A model generated the notes under the pieces. It saw only the letters and a program-made list of their open reading frames with translations. It was not told the origin of the DNA and did no database searches. A stretch of DNA of 64,000 nucleotides, from positions 803,886 to 867,885 of the forward strand of contig JAHNZQ020000004.1 in the NCBI GenBank assembly GCA_019155205.2, written 5' to 3'. The DNA is from Gracilaria vermiculophylla (Eukaryota; Rhodophyta; Florideophyceae; Gracilariales; Gracilariaceae). Below, piece after piece: positions 41,606 through 52,441 of this stretch (the stretch's first letter is position 1; each line of letters begins with the position of its first letter). A program made the translations under genes and the position numbers.

Positions 41606-42847
41606 ACTTGGGACAGCTTTTAAGAAGATATCAGCGCACCAAACTGTTATACGTTTGTAGATGGATTGGTCTATTTTTATTCCTTGTGGAAGAAAAACAT
41701 AAGATCGTGAACAGCTGCTCCTTTTATCGTTTTTTGTCAATGTACTCACTATTTGAAGTTAACTAAGGACAAAGAAAGATGATTGGAAAGAGCTCGTCAC
41801 CTTCCTTGGCATGGGCTGGAGTCCATGTCGTAGCAAGAACAGCAAAGCTGTCTATAGCATGCGACGTAAGTCCGGCTTTGTTTTTCATCTTGAGAGAGAC
41901 AACCAGCGTGGGAAAAGAGAATCCCTGAAACTCAAAACATTACTGACATGAAAAGGAACAATCTGACGCAAGCCGTGGATGAACTTGATGGCGATGTGTG
42001 AGGGTCGCCGCCTTGCCAGCGGGCTTCCCCTAAAAACACAAATATCAAACACCTGATTTAATCATATTTGATTTTGCGGGACGAGGGGTCGTTTTGAAAG
42101 CAAAAACGCGCCCGCGCCTTCACAAGCACTATGCAATATGAAGGTGATGCCTTTTTGCATAGGTGAGACATAATAAAGTCTGTTTCAAAATTATAGGACA
42201 CCTGGCATTTTGATGCAAATCATCGTTTTTAGTACTGCAGTGCTACCAAAATTAGTTTTCAAAAAACTTCAAGTTAAAAAACCGTTTCAAAATCATAGGA
42301 CATTTCCCTTTCAACCTTCATTTTGCCTTCTTCAGTAGATGATTTTCGCTTTTGTGTACCAAACANNNNNNNNNNNNNNNNNNNNNNNNNNNNNNNNNNN
42401 NNNNNNNNNNNNNNNNNNNNNNNNNNNNNNNNNNNNNNNNNNNNNNNNNNNNNNNNNNNNNNNNNCTAAAACTATTTTTCTTAATTGCTACCTCACTCGC
42501 TCAAATGTTGGCTTCCTGTGTCCTATTGATGGTGTCAGAGATTATAATTTTCATCGCTATCACGCTCTTCATATCTCCGCAATGCAAAGCTTAGTCTATC
42601 AAAAGCCAAAAGCCCAATAACATAGGTCGCGTGATGCTCAAAGCACTGCAAATTCCAAATGCATCGCCCTTTGTAATATCTATACCAGTCCGGCTGGATC
42701 CATAATCCATCTTTACTTCATGTAAACGTATCAAATTTGGAGCAGAGACTATTCAAAGTTAAACAGCCGCTCTTGTTATGGTTGACAGTATACTGTAGCT
42801 TTAAAACGAGTTCACAATGTAGGCTTCAATAGAGACTTTCAACATCA
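41606..42847. other. AT-rich spacer with Tc1-type terminal-repeat fragments and an assembly gap
   Basis: No gene is recognised. Two direct copies of a Tc1-like terminal motif, GTTTCAAAATTATAGGACA (near 42184) and GTTTCAAAATCATAGGACA (near 42286), are about 100 bases apart. They suggest the left end of another Tc1/IS630-type element running into the gap. This motif differs from the ends of the element starting at 42870. Confidence 0.5.
42366..42465. other. Assembly gap (100 N)
   Basis: Exactly 100 ambiguous bases, the customary placeholder for a gap of unknown length. The frames drawn through it are meaningless. Confidence 0.99.
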
Positions 42848-44152
42848 TACAGTCTGTTTCAGAAACATACAGTGCGTTTCAAAAACATGTTAACCCTTCC
42901 AAGGGGGATATTCTGCATAAATTTCGGAGCGCAAAGATCTTGCTTTAGACAGCAAAACGAACAGATTTTTCCTGAGGCTTTTTGAATCTGGCTTACCAAA
43001 TTGGGCACAAGGGGTAATTCTACAATCCCGGAACGCCCGCCCGCCTCAGCTCCCGAGCTCAGCAACCCCGCGCCACACCCAGGATGGCAAGCGCGGCGCT
43101 TGTCACAGACTCATATTCTTTGCCGCCACCTTTTACATTTTCTTGGCGACACTTCCAGGCTTCTAGTGATGAAATATCGCCATCCGCATCTCTGACTAGG
43201 TTCTGTTCAACCTAATAATATTAACGTCGTTTTCGTCTTTCTTCTTCATCGCTACTGCTCCCACGACTGCCACAGTTCTTCACAACGTTTTTGCTGTTTG
43301 TATCATCTCCTAGTATCATACGATTGGTGAGAATAGCGGCCAGTGCTCTGTAGGAAATGATATTGTTCTTTCTAATACTGAGAATAGGTGCAAGAAGTGG
43401 CGCGGCGTCCTAATGAATGCGATGAGCAGATTGGATTCCTTGTAGCGTTTATCTATGCGAAAAATTCGATCTGTCTCCAAACTAGAAAGTTTGGTTTTGT
43501 AAGTTTTGCGCCCATCATTCGCCATCTTTTTCATGTAATGCCTAGTATTGTTCACGTCTAACGCAAATAATTTTTCTCCAGTCTGTTCTATGCGTTTGAC
43601 AATCATTCTTTTTCAGTAGCGTTAAGGATCGCAGGTTGTTCAGGATGGTACACGGTAGGATTCAAAAACTCGTAAAGCCATAAATTATTATTTGTCTTCC
43701 ACGCTCTGCGGAGCAGATGAACAATGAGTGTTGATAAACCACATGTGCTTGATACGCTATGGAATTTATGTTCCTGCTTGAGAAGCTCTGCAGCACTAAT
43801 GCGAGGAACTTTGTTCTTCTCCCGTTTGGCCATGTTTTTCTTTAGGCGAGCTGTCTGCTGCAGCAATGACTCCGGCACTTGGGACGTCCCGAATATCCTA
43901 AAAGAAATCCCAGTAGGACCGCTGAGAGTGGAACAGAAGGTATACACCTAACTAACTAAAACCTATAGGATACTGAGAACTAAAGAGTGTGTGGCTCTGA
44001 CAATTTGTAAAATTTCGTCTTTTGTAGAATTTCCCCCTTCAGAGGTTTACCCCTCAAACGTGCGCCAAAACTGTACTGTAGACTAGATTTTGCACATAGT
44101 CTGTGTAGAATCGTTTGAAAAAGATATGTAAACCGTCTTCTTTCTAGTACAA

Positions 44153-45915
44153 ATGGCTCGAGGCCCGCCACTTTTCAAGTAAGAACAGCTTCAAATCGTT
44201 ACAATAAACGCAGAAAAGCATTCTAACAGTGTTATCGCTAAAATATTAAAGCGTTTTAGGGTCACAATTTCTACTTTTCTCAAAAACCCGACTCTATATG
44301 GCTTTAAACGATCTCCGAGACGCCCAAAGAAGCTCAGCCCAGCACATAAGAGAGGAATTAAAAGGGAGTTATGCAAAAGAAAAGTATTAATTCTAATACA
44401 TGAAGTGCAACGCCCTTCTGGGGGATTTCTCAAGACTTAGTCGGCACTTGCACTCCGAAGAGGTATGGTTATTTTATGATGATTAGCGCAGCGGTTGGCC
44501 GCTGAGGTGCACGCCGGACTGCCGAGTCACACACGTGGGTACAGAAAAAGTGCATGGCACTGCTGGACAAATTAGATATTTTACTCAGATAATTTTGGGC
44601 GGCGCGCCCCACTGTCAGGGTGGCGCGCCGACTACAGTATATATACCCCGCTACGGCAGCTGCCCAGTAAACCCTAGGACGGCCAAGAGGGTTGTAGCTC
44701 TGAACTTTTCCGCCTCCGGCGTTGCTCACGGCTGCTGCGTGTTAGCACCCGTTTGCACGGCAGTTCATCCTCCCTCGAGACTTAGAGAGTGTCACCACAA
44801 CTTGTATCTATCCTTTACCGACATTGTCGTGTACTCGCCCCAGTATTGGGCCTTGTTTTTGTTGCTCTTCTCGTCCCGTGCCCACACACCGGTGGACACG
44901 CTGTCGCTCCAGGTACCTACCGTACCCTTCACTCAGGCTCGCTCGCGAGACTCCGTACCGATCACTCATGGTTCCTGCCGCTCCATTGGACGAATCTCAT
45001 ATTCAACACTCTAGGTAACCGCCTGAAGGGCTGCCCTCGATCTTACAAATCGGCTTCGCCGTGGCACGCCCAGAGTGGCTCTGTTTGCTTTGCTACCCTA
45101 GAACGGGAAGATTCCGAACATCTTCGTGGTGTTTTCCCGCCTTTGGCGTTGCACTACAATACAAAAATTAGAATTAATCTCCATCTCAACGTTTCTAAAT
45201 CTACTATATAAAAGCAGATACACAGCACAAGTTTATATAAATATAAAAAAATTGAACAAACTTTCTTTTTCCAAGACCATCACAAGCGGAAGAGGGTTGA
45301 CTGGTGAGCTGGAAAAGTCTATTGAAAAAAAGAATAGGAAAATGTTATTTATACGGATGAAAAAAGTTCAATTTGAACGTACCAGATTGCTACAAATTCT
45401 ATTGGCACGATCTTCGTAAGGAACGTCATGAGTTTTATACCAGGCATTCAGGTGGAGGCTCTATAATGGTTTGGGCAGGCATTTCCAAAAAATGTCAAAC
45501 TGAAATTGTCTCCATTGAAACCAACATGAATGCTAAAAAATATCAAGAAGTTTTATACAATTACTTGGTACCGATTGATTTATGTTTTCATGAAGAAAAT
45601 TTCATTTTTCAACAGGATAATGCGCCTGTTTACACTTTATCTTTAATCAAAAATTGGCTACAGGAGTTTGAAGTATTTGTTTTAGAGTGGCCGGCGCGCT
45701 CACCAGATTTGAACCCAGTTGAAAACGTTTGGGTACTGCTGGCGAGGATGGTTTATGCGCATAGAAGGCAATTTAAGACAGTTTTTGAACTCAAAAACTG
45801 TGTTACAAATTGCCTGGAATCTATATCAGTTTCAAGTGTGAAAAAGTATATCATTTGGATGCCAAAACGTTGCATTAGCGTTATACAGCAAAAAGGATGC
45901 AAAATTAATTATTGA
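44153..45915 (+). pseudogene. Tc1/IS630-family transposase, broken
   Basis: DDE transposase of the Tc1/Tc3 group. The N-terminus begins MARGPPLFK, then a stop codon, then helix-turn-helix blocks (AKILKRF, LYGFKRSPRRPKKL, KRGIKRELCKRKVL). At about 44440 a stop and then a GC-richer insert interrupt it. Similarity resumes near 45165 (INLHLNVSKSTI) with several frame changes to the block TDEK...FNLNVPDCYKFYWHDLRKE (a frame change occurs inside it), which holds the first catalytic Asp region. It then runs cleanly at 45373-45915: GGGSIMVWAGI, FQQDNAPVYTL (second Asp) and WPARSPDLNPVENVW (where the final acidic residue is Glu). Stops, frameshifts and the insert make it inactive. Confidence 0.88.
44455..45146. 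mobile_element. About 690-bp insert inside the Tc1 transposase, possible solo LTR
   Basis: A block of markedly higher GC than the AT-rich Tc1 sequence around it. The seven bases TTGCACT occur on both sides (near 44448 and 45148), suggesting a target duplication. It contains a strong hairpin (44600-44630; arms CGGCGCGCCCCAC and GTGGCGCGCCG) and a TATATATA box at about 44639 with a structured leader after it, the layout of an LTR promoter. Clear TG...CA ends were not found, so the type is open. Confidence 0.5.
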
Positions 45916-46159
45916 GCAATGCGCAGTAAAGATTTGTTATTGATGATCATAAGCTTATGAAACTGTTTCTTGACTTTACTTTCTTCTGAAACCTATTTTT
46001 GTAGGCGTACAGTATATATTTGGTAGTTTTTTTCAGATTGCACAGCATGTCGAATGTTTTTGAAACAGTCTATTTGATATGCTGCAAAGTGTCACAAAAA
46101 AATACCAAACGTCTGCTGGAAGTATACCTACAAAACTGTGTTTGAGAAAGAATTTAAAT

Positions 46160-46735
46160 CAAAAACCCGTTTCAAAAACATATGTTTATCACGAATAGTT
46201 CCTTTCTGTGATACGCTTAATAGTTTACTTTTCACCTATTCTGCTGTATAACGCTAATGCAACGTTTTGGAATCGAAGTGATGTACTGTTTCACATTTAA
46301 AACTTTCATAGATTTCCAGCAATTTTAAATATAGTTTTTGAGTTCAAAAACTGTCTGAAATTGCTTTTCAGGCGTGTAAACAATACTAGCCAGTACTTTT
46401 CATGGGGTTTCAATTGGTTTTATGTCTGTCGGGCGCGCCAGTCACTCTAGAATAAGTGCATCTGACCCTTGTAGCCAAGTTTGAACTACAGATGCAGAAT
46501 TTATTAACGCATTAACCGTTTCAAAAATGAAGTTGACGTCGTGGAAGCAGTAACAATACGGTCGCAAAAAATTTAAAAGTGCTTTTTCATATGTTTCTGC
46601 GTTTATGGTTGTTTCACTCAGTGCAATGTCAATCAGATCATTTTTTAAAAATGCCATCCCAGACCATTACGAACCCCCTAGCAGAATGCCCGGTATAATA
46701 TTAAAAGTATTCTTTACGAAGATCATGCCAATAAA
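46160..46735 (-). pseudogene. Tc1-like copy 2, C-terminal transposase fragment
   Basis: A second Tc1 fragment in opposite orientation, tail to tail with copy 1. Read on the minus strand from about 46735 it gives YWHDLRKE, a stop, YYTGHS, FVMVWDGIFKN, DIALSETTINAETYEKALL, NFIFE and LARPTDIKP, ending PKRCISVIQQ near 46235. This is the same protein region as 45400-45900 of copy 1, but clearly diverged. A terminal motif CCGTTTCAAAAACATATG lies at 46166. The catalytic QQDNAP block has decayed to FETVNAL and the DLNP block to DIKP. The N-terminal two thirds are absent. Confidence 0.8.
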
Positions 46736-46744
46736 GCGTGTAGC

Positions 46745-46900
46745 GATCTCATCGGTCTCACCTTTCTCTACCTTCTACTATCTCTATCTATCATGCCTCT
46801 TCAACCTTGCTATTCTTATCTCTCTCGTCATCTCAACCAATCATCTACATCTATTCTCATCTTCTTCAATCAACAAAAAGTATCTACCAATCAACCAATC
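46745..46900. repeat. Pyrimidine-rich tract before the LTR
   Basis: About 150 bases composed almost only of C, T and A on the plus strand (CTCTACCTTCTACTATCTCT and so on), lying between the Tc1 fragment and the copia LTR. It keeps one frame open by composition. Its origin is unclear. Confidence 0.45.
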
Positions 46901-47222
46901 AGCACCAACGTGTACCTGAAAACTCGAGCCATAAGTCAATTTTTGTCAACGTGGCTGATATCTGTGCTACAACCGGAGTGGCTACAAACCAAAAAATGTT
47001 CGTGTGGACGCGTGGCTAGTGTCTATACGACCGGTACGCTGAACTATTACGAGGTGAAATTGATCTCACATGAGGTCCGCGCACCATTACGCAAAATTAA
47101 AAATAGAAAATTGGAATTTAACCCGTAGGCCAATATTTTAGAAATTAAAAATTTAAAAACCTGTTATCCAGGATTTCCTGTGAACAATAAATAGTTGTAG
47201 ACCACGCCGTGAGCTACCACAG

Positions 47223-47282
47223 CAGCTCAGCGGTCATCAGACTACATGCGAGCAACTAATCCTAAGTTCGAACCTCGCTGAG
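47223..47282 (+). repeat. tRNA-like segment with A and B boxes (SINE-like?)
   Basis: CAGCTCAGCGG (47223-47233) fits a polymerase III A box, and AGTTCGAACCT (47265-47275) fits a B box 31 bases later. CTCAGCG (47226) and CGCTGAG (47276) are complementary, but a full cloverleaf cannot be drawn. It could be a tRNA-derived SINE head or a degraded tRNA gene carried within the PiggyBac-like element. Confidence 0.35.
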
Positions 47283-48079
47283 TCTCTAAAAACTCAAAAA
47301 CTCCTTCGGGAGCTCGACTAATTCTAAAAATATTTGAACTCTCAGAACGTTTTCAACACCCACTTGAACAGCAGACAGAATCAGGTGGCATCTGTTAAAG
47401 GGGCAGTTTCGTAATATAGTTTAAATAATCTAGCAAGTCAAAGTAACGCGGATTGAATTAGTAGGTGGCTTAAGGTAAAAGAACTTTTGCTCAATAATTG
47501 CATTGAAATGTTGAATTTTACTTAGAAAAAAGAATGTTGTCAACGTCGTTGACATTTCTTTTAGATACTATGCTTCTCTATACCGTGACACTATTCAATG
47601 TGTTTCATAAAACAATCTCTGTTCGTAACAGTGTGACATAAAAGCACTTCTTTTTCTTTGACTGAATAGCATCCAGTACATAAAAACTTGGATTTCGCAT
47701 TACCTCTACAATAATTGCATCGTCCTCGATATAAAGCTTTTGTAATCATTCCAGTTTTTGTTTTTCCTTCTCATGTTGGTTTGCATTAACTGCAAGCCCG
47801 TGCCAGAAAACAATGGGTTGTTCAATATTATTTTCATTTTCCGGTTCATTTCTTTTCATTAAACCAGTTGTGTCCCAAGTATTGTCTATTAATTTATCCG
47901 CCAGCTCAAAACCAAGGAGATGTGGACTTCTAACGCTCCTGCTTCCATTTACTGCCTTATACAGTTTTCATGCATCCACAATGCAAATTGCTAAACGAGA
48001 GCAATTGACTCGAAATGACCATTCTTTCACTTCTATTTTCTTTTTCAGATTTCAATCACCCTGTCCGTACCTGTTATGG

Positions 48080-49668
48080 GGATCGATCATTGAACATGTT
48101 TTGTAGTATTCTTCACAAATCTCAGGAATTGCAACCTCAAATTCCATTTTCTTAGAAATAGTTACCTCCCGCCTCCATCTCTCCCTAACAGTAGAAGTAC
48201 CAGGATGAACTGTGCCCGAGGTTGAAATAAATTATTTTCTATCTCGATCCATCCACATTACGGCCATCATGTCACTATTAGTGACGCTTCCTTTTGAAAT
48301 CATAGATATAAAATCGCCTCTGTTCCTTCAAGTGATTTCAGATAAAAGCTTCATAGGAAACTCTCGAGATGTATTTTTGATTATTCCAGTAGATCTCAAC
48401 CCTTTTTTCATGAGTGCTATAGCGGTGTTGACGGATGCAAAAAAAAAGAATCAGCGCATACCAAACGATCTGATCCAAACCATGGTTGTACTAAACGGAG
48501 TAGAATAGCCGTTCCATGAGCATTATCGGAATCAAAATCTTGTTCCAGATTATTAACACCCATATTGAGTTCAATATTCAGCATTATGCCACTTCGTCCA
48601 CAACAAACAGCTTTCATTTCAAGGCCATTTCCGGGCTTTCTATCCAACGGGGTTTAATGTGGAAGCCCCGCATCATTCCAATGACCTCCTAATCCGTACC
48701 TCCGTGATATTCCTTCGTCAACACATAAAGCATATGATGGCATGACAAAAGAACGGCGGTGATTATTGACCGCTTCCACAAAATCGGCTATAAACGACCA
48801 TCTTACGATTCCTTGCTCTTCAGTCATACCATTTCCACTAAAACATATGCAACTTGTAAGCCATTCAAATCGGTTACGTGACCTAAAAAGCCAAATTTTA
48901 GGTTGTGGAATGAACTTAGAAAAAGGCTCAATGCTCCAAAGATCGCGTCTGTTCGAAAACTTAATACGAGTCACTATAATAAGAACTCCAAAAATTTTGA
49001 GCACCTCCCCTCCTGCGGTCCTCCGGGCGCCTTTGCTTTCTAGTCAGGTATTCGTTCTGCTCACGATAAATTGCATACGAGGCATGGGGAACATCCAGAA
49101 AAAGAAATCCAATGCAGTCATTCCTGAAGGAACGTGAAGTTGGTGAGATGAAATCTCCCGCTGGACCAATAACTTTCCACTGATTCATTTGCGTACAACT
49201 ATTCAGAGGACTTAACGTCGCACAGGTTTCCCATTTCCGACCATGAGCAATAGTTGATTGGCAGATTGTATGCAGATTTTGATCATTTGGCTGCTCTTGC
49301 AAAATTTGCATCTTCGGTGGTGTAACAATCGCTTCTTCTTCAGCATTTTCGATGTTATTCGCGTCAGTCAACTGATTTTGTTCTTCGGTAGCGTTTGGGA
49401 TCTCGTCAACACCGGTACCGAGTTTGACACTGAATAAAAGCAGAGTAGCTTCTTTCTCACGATTGGATAAACTAAAGTTTACCGTCAAGAATGTCAAATT
49501 TCGATTGTTGATTCTGCGAACATCAACAGTTTGAACTATTCCTCTTACCGTTGTGGACTTCCACAAAGATCCATAATAGCGTTTACATTCCGCGTTACTT
49601 GTAACCAGGCGAGCGCGGCTGTTGACTGTTGTTCCCGCAGTTCTGCGAGGATCTGTGGACGATGCCAT
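48080..49668 (-). pseudogene. PiggyBac-type (DDE_Tnp_1_7) transposase, broken into several frames
   Basis: The reading starts at 49668 (MASSTDPRRTAGTTVNSRAR) and stays open for 235 codons, an N-terminal region with Thr/Asn/Glu-rich linkers. The next frame (49004-48654) holds FEWLTSCICFSG and YALCVDEGISRRYG (first catalytic Asp). A third (48647-48417) holds ALDRKPGNGLEMKAVC and VCADSFF (second Asp). Further frames down to about 48080 give MKKGLRSTGIIKN, MAVMWMDRDRK (third Asp), EEYYKTCS and IDPHNRYGQ, the family's closing blocks. The gene is therefore complete in outline but carries frameshifts and stops. The Cys-rich PiggyBac tail is not clearly visible. Confidence 0.72.
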
Positions 49669-50354
49669 AGTTTACGAATGTTGTTGACATCTCTGATTGA
49701 TGTAACATTCACAATTTACCCTTTGTTGTTATGGACATATTTCAGCGCTGCCGGCGTCGACAACATGAAAAGGATATCAGAAAAAAAGGGAAAAGTTTTA
49801 ACGTTTTTACCTAATTACAAAGTAATTAAAGTTGACCTCATATGAGGTCGCTGGTCAAATAGACACTAGAGAGCGCGAGATGGGTTCAACCTAGAAGGTT
49901 GAGAAAGGAAACCTGAGAGGTACGCGGTTGCACACCCACTAGGGGTGCGAGTTAGCAGGCGCACAAAATGCACCTATATTGGCAGTGATAGAATACAACA
50001 CACGGGCACTAGTAGAACCCCAGGGTAATGGGCGAACCGTAATGGTAGACTGTAGAAACCAAAGCAGGGGTAGAGTCGTCCAAGAGGTGCTGGCCTTTAC
50101 ATCTAGTGATGGAGGTGGCTCGCACGGTGAGTGTACTCACCGTGCGAGGCCCTCGGGTCCCCATGGCCGGCCCACCCTCGTGACCAGCGGGAGGTGCACT
50201 CGAAATGCACCTCCGGCACCTTGCTGTAAAACCTTAAATCAGTCTAGCAATTAATACTGTCTCTAGGTAGATCATGCAGCTATGCGCTGTGCGTCCAGAG
50301 CACACCACCCATGTTACATAGGCGTGGGATTATTACCACACTCACTATACCACA

Positions 50355-50690
50355 GATCCCCCTCCTACCGACAGGCACCTCCCGTGGCTGTTCAGATCGC
50401 TCGCAGCGGTCACACGACCATGGAGCATCGCCCAGCAGGTGACCGTTTGCGCATAGCGTGGCGTGAGATGCCGGTCATTAATCCCAAAGGGACGGCAGCG
50501 TAAGTCGTCGTCACTCCCTACCACGTTGTACCGTCACTTCCCTCCCGGCGTTGTTGCTTCAACTATCACGGTTCTTACTTCGTTGGCACGCCCAATTGCG
50601 GTGCACCCCGAACGGTTTTCTTTGTCGGTACTGATTGCTAGCGACCGGTTTTCGGGAAGGACGAGCCTGGTCGTCGGCGCAGTGGTGGCT
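50355..50690. other. Collapsed internal region of the first copia copy
   Basis: The sequence between LTR A and the 3' block. It is fairly GC-rich, with short plus-strand frames that match no copia domain. Since gag-pol is about 5 kb in the neighbouring copy, this copy has lost nearly all of it. Confidence 0.4.
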
Positions 50691-51241
50691 CCGGCTGTGG
50701 TAATGTCAGCCGTCTTCTCGAGGTAGTAAAGCACAACGTCCGTTCGGAGTTTTTGGTGACTCCAAAGGTGCGTGTTACTAAAGGTGGTTTCCGGTATCCG
50801 CTGCCGCGAGCCGGGGGAATCCCTAAAGGGGATTCGCAAACACCAAGCGGAGGGAAAGGTTCACTGGGCGGACAATGCTTCTACAGGCGCTGCTATGATG
50901 CTACCTGGAGATCGACGGCTTAGAAACCTGATGGTGATCGACGAGAGTCTCCAACCGGAAAAGTAGATGAAGACTCATGGGTGCTTGTCTTTACTTCCCG
51001 AGAGGTGGAGCTCAACCGGTACACTAAGTATCAAGCCGGGAGCCCACCTCGGCAGGTCTTATTACTGTAGTAATTATTTGCGTAAATTAAATAAAATAAA
51101 TAATAAATCTACCGTCCCTCACGGATGCTGTAGCGATTGCGGGCGAAATTATGCACCACATGGCCCAGCTAATAAAATACGAGCCCTCCTTAGGAATATT
51201 ATACCGTAAGGCCACACCACCACTTTTCCCTTAGGACCCAC
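50691..51241 (+). repeat. Copia 3' non-coding block, first copy
   Basis: About 550 bases matching 57541-58091 almost end to end, with shared strings such as CAGGCGCTGCTATGATGCTA and GAGGTGGAGCTCAACCGG. It ends directly at LTR B (51242). Its place right before an LTR here, and after RNase H in the other copy, marks it as the 3' untranslated part of the element. A weaker alternative is that this block itself is the LTR. Confidence 0.6.
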
Positions 51242-51788
51242 TGTACTACAATATAACCGTACCCGCTACAAACCAAAAGGTGTTCGTGTGAACGCGTGGC
51301 TACGGAGCGCGAGGTTGGCGCAACCTAGAAAATCGGAAAAGGAAACCTAAGAGGTACGCAGTAGCAGAACCATTGAGGGTGAGAGATAGCGGGCACGCAG
51401 AATGAAACTATATAGGCAATGATAGAATGCGATGCACTGGCGCTAGTAGAACCGCAGGGTAATGGACAAGCCGTAATGGTCGACTGTAGAAACCAAAAAG
51501 GGTGTAGAGTTGTTTAAGAGGTGCTTGCCTTTAGCACTTGTGACGGAGGTGGCTCGCACGGTGGGTATACTCACCGTGCGAGGCCCCCGGGCCACCGCGG
51601 CCGGCCAAGCAACTTGATAACCGGGAGGTGCACTCGGAATGCATCTCCGGTACCTTACTATAAAATCTAAAATCTACCCAGCCATTAACATTACTTCGAG
51701 GTAGACCATGCGGCTATGGGTCCTGCGTCTAATGCACACCATTCTCGGTACATATTCACAGGACTACTACCACACTCACTATACTACA
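51242..51788 (+). repeat. Copia-type LTR copy B
   Basis: An uninterrupted 547-base partner of LTR A, from TGTACTACAA to TATACTACA. It carries the same two hairpins (51553-51582 with one mismatch; second near 51625-51650). It closes the first, collapsed element and is the only LTR upstream of the gag-pol at 52442. The two elements therefore appear to share it in a tandem LTR-x-LTR-gagpol layout. Confidence 0.6.
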
Positions 51789-52441
51789 TTTATTTTTTTT
51801 TCTTTGTGGTTTTTCGTTAGTTAAAGAGTGCATTTCATTCTTCTAGTGCCTTACAATCAGATTTTGATTCCATTTTGTCACGCTACTTATGTTGGCCATG
51901 AGCCATTGCCCTTTACCCGCCCGATCTGACAACATTCCCCCCTCTTTTCGGGACCTTCAAATCTGATATGATCTGCGAGTTATTTTATTTAATTTTAGTT
52001 CGCGGGTTGATTTTCCTTTGTTTTTGGCCCATCAGTAGTTTGCGTTGTTCGCCGCCAGCGATTAGCGCCGGCCCCGAACCGCCGGCCCCACATATAAACT
52101 GTAGATCGAGTCCAGCCTCCCTGGACCCGAGCCGAACAGGACAAGAAGAAAGTAGAAGTAAACAGTTAGAGAGCGCTTGCTTCATCGCTTGGGCGGTCGG
52201 CTTCAGCCGTTTCTTACGTTCTTCCGCTTCCATTACTTCTTCTCTCGCGACCGCGCTCCCGCTCCGCTCTCCACGCAACTCCCACGCATAACGCTAGCCA
52301 ACTGCCAGGTTGCACTAGCAGTAGCCGCGCGCCCACGTGACCACCGAATTGATGACAATTCGGATTCATTCTGTTCGTCGCGTGATATATCTGTCGCTGA
52401 AGCATGATCCCGCCATCTTCCAATACTAGACTGCAGAGGTC
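51789..52441. other. Leader between LTR B and gag
   Basis: About 650 bases starting with a T-rich stretch. No clear primer-binding site complementary to a common tRNA 3' end is seen. Frames at 51968-52291 and 52177-52407 are without motifs. Confidence 0.4.

Larger units (their letters stand above)
42870..46070 (+). mobile_element. Tc1-like DNA transposon copy 1, decayed and interrupted
   Basis: The left end CAGTGCGTTTCAAAAACATG (42870-42889) follows a TA. The right end AATGTTTTTGAAACAGTC (46053-46070) is its imperfect inverse and is followed by TA, the Tc1 target. A second left-type copy (CAGTCTGTTTCAGAAACATA) lies directly before the first at 42850-42869. A recognisable transposase lies inside (44153-45915). 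At 3.2 kb the element is twice the usual Tc1 length. About 690 bases are explained by an insert at about 44455-45146. The left portion 42890-44150 is also longer than expected and may hold another insertion. Frames at 43316-43947 on the minus strand are unrecognised. Confidence 0.75.
47020..49865 (-). mobile_element. PiggyBac-like DNA transposon with CTAG target duplication
   Basis: A 2846-bp element inserted in LTR copy A. Terminal inverted repeats are TGTCTATACGACCGG (left) and, read inward from the right, TGTCTATTTGACCAG. Just inside are palindromic subterminal copies, GATCTCACATGAGGTC on the left and GACCTCATATGAGGTC on the right. CTAG flanks both ends (47016-47019 and 49866-49869). The uninterrupted LTR copy B reads GTGGCTACGGAGCGCGAG at this site, so a single four-base CTA(G) target is inferred. 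The internal minus-strand gene is a DDE_Tnp_1_7 (PiggyBac-type) transposase, badly broken. Classical PiggyBac elements use TTAA. Confidence 0.75.
46963..50354 (+). repeat. Copia-type LTR copy A, interrupted by a DNA transposon
   Basis: The two parts (46963-47019 and 49870-50354) together form about 540 bases. They align along their whole length with the repeat at 51242-51788. Both copies open TGT[G/A]CTACAA and close ACTATAC[C/T]ACA, so TG...CA termini are present. Shared internal landmarks are a perfect 14-bp hairpin (50119-50148; arm CTCGCACGGTGAGT) and a 9-bp hairpin (50190-50214; GGAGGTGCA/TGCACCTCC). The split is filled by the element at 47020-49865. No tRNA primer-binding site is recognisable just inside the LTR. 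Confidence 0.65.

Noticed and set aside
42339..42620. Frames spanning the run of N
   Set aside because: They are artefacts of translating an assembly gap.
43316..43947. Two overlapping minus-strand frames (96 and 114 codons) inside the Tc1-like copy
   Set aside because: Their 4-base overlap suggested one broken gene, but no family could be recognised. Left as unknown filler rather than annotated.
47221..47290. A second tRNA gene
   Set aside because: A and B boxes are present, but the anticodon and T stems do not pair, so it was demoted to a tRNA-like repeat.
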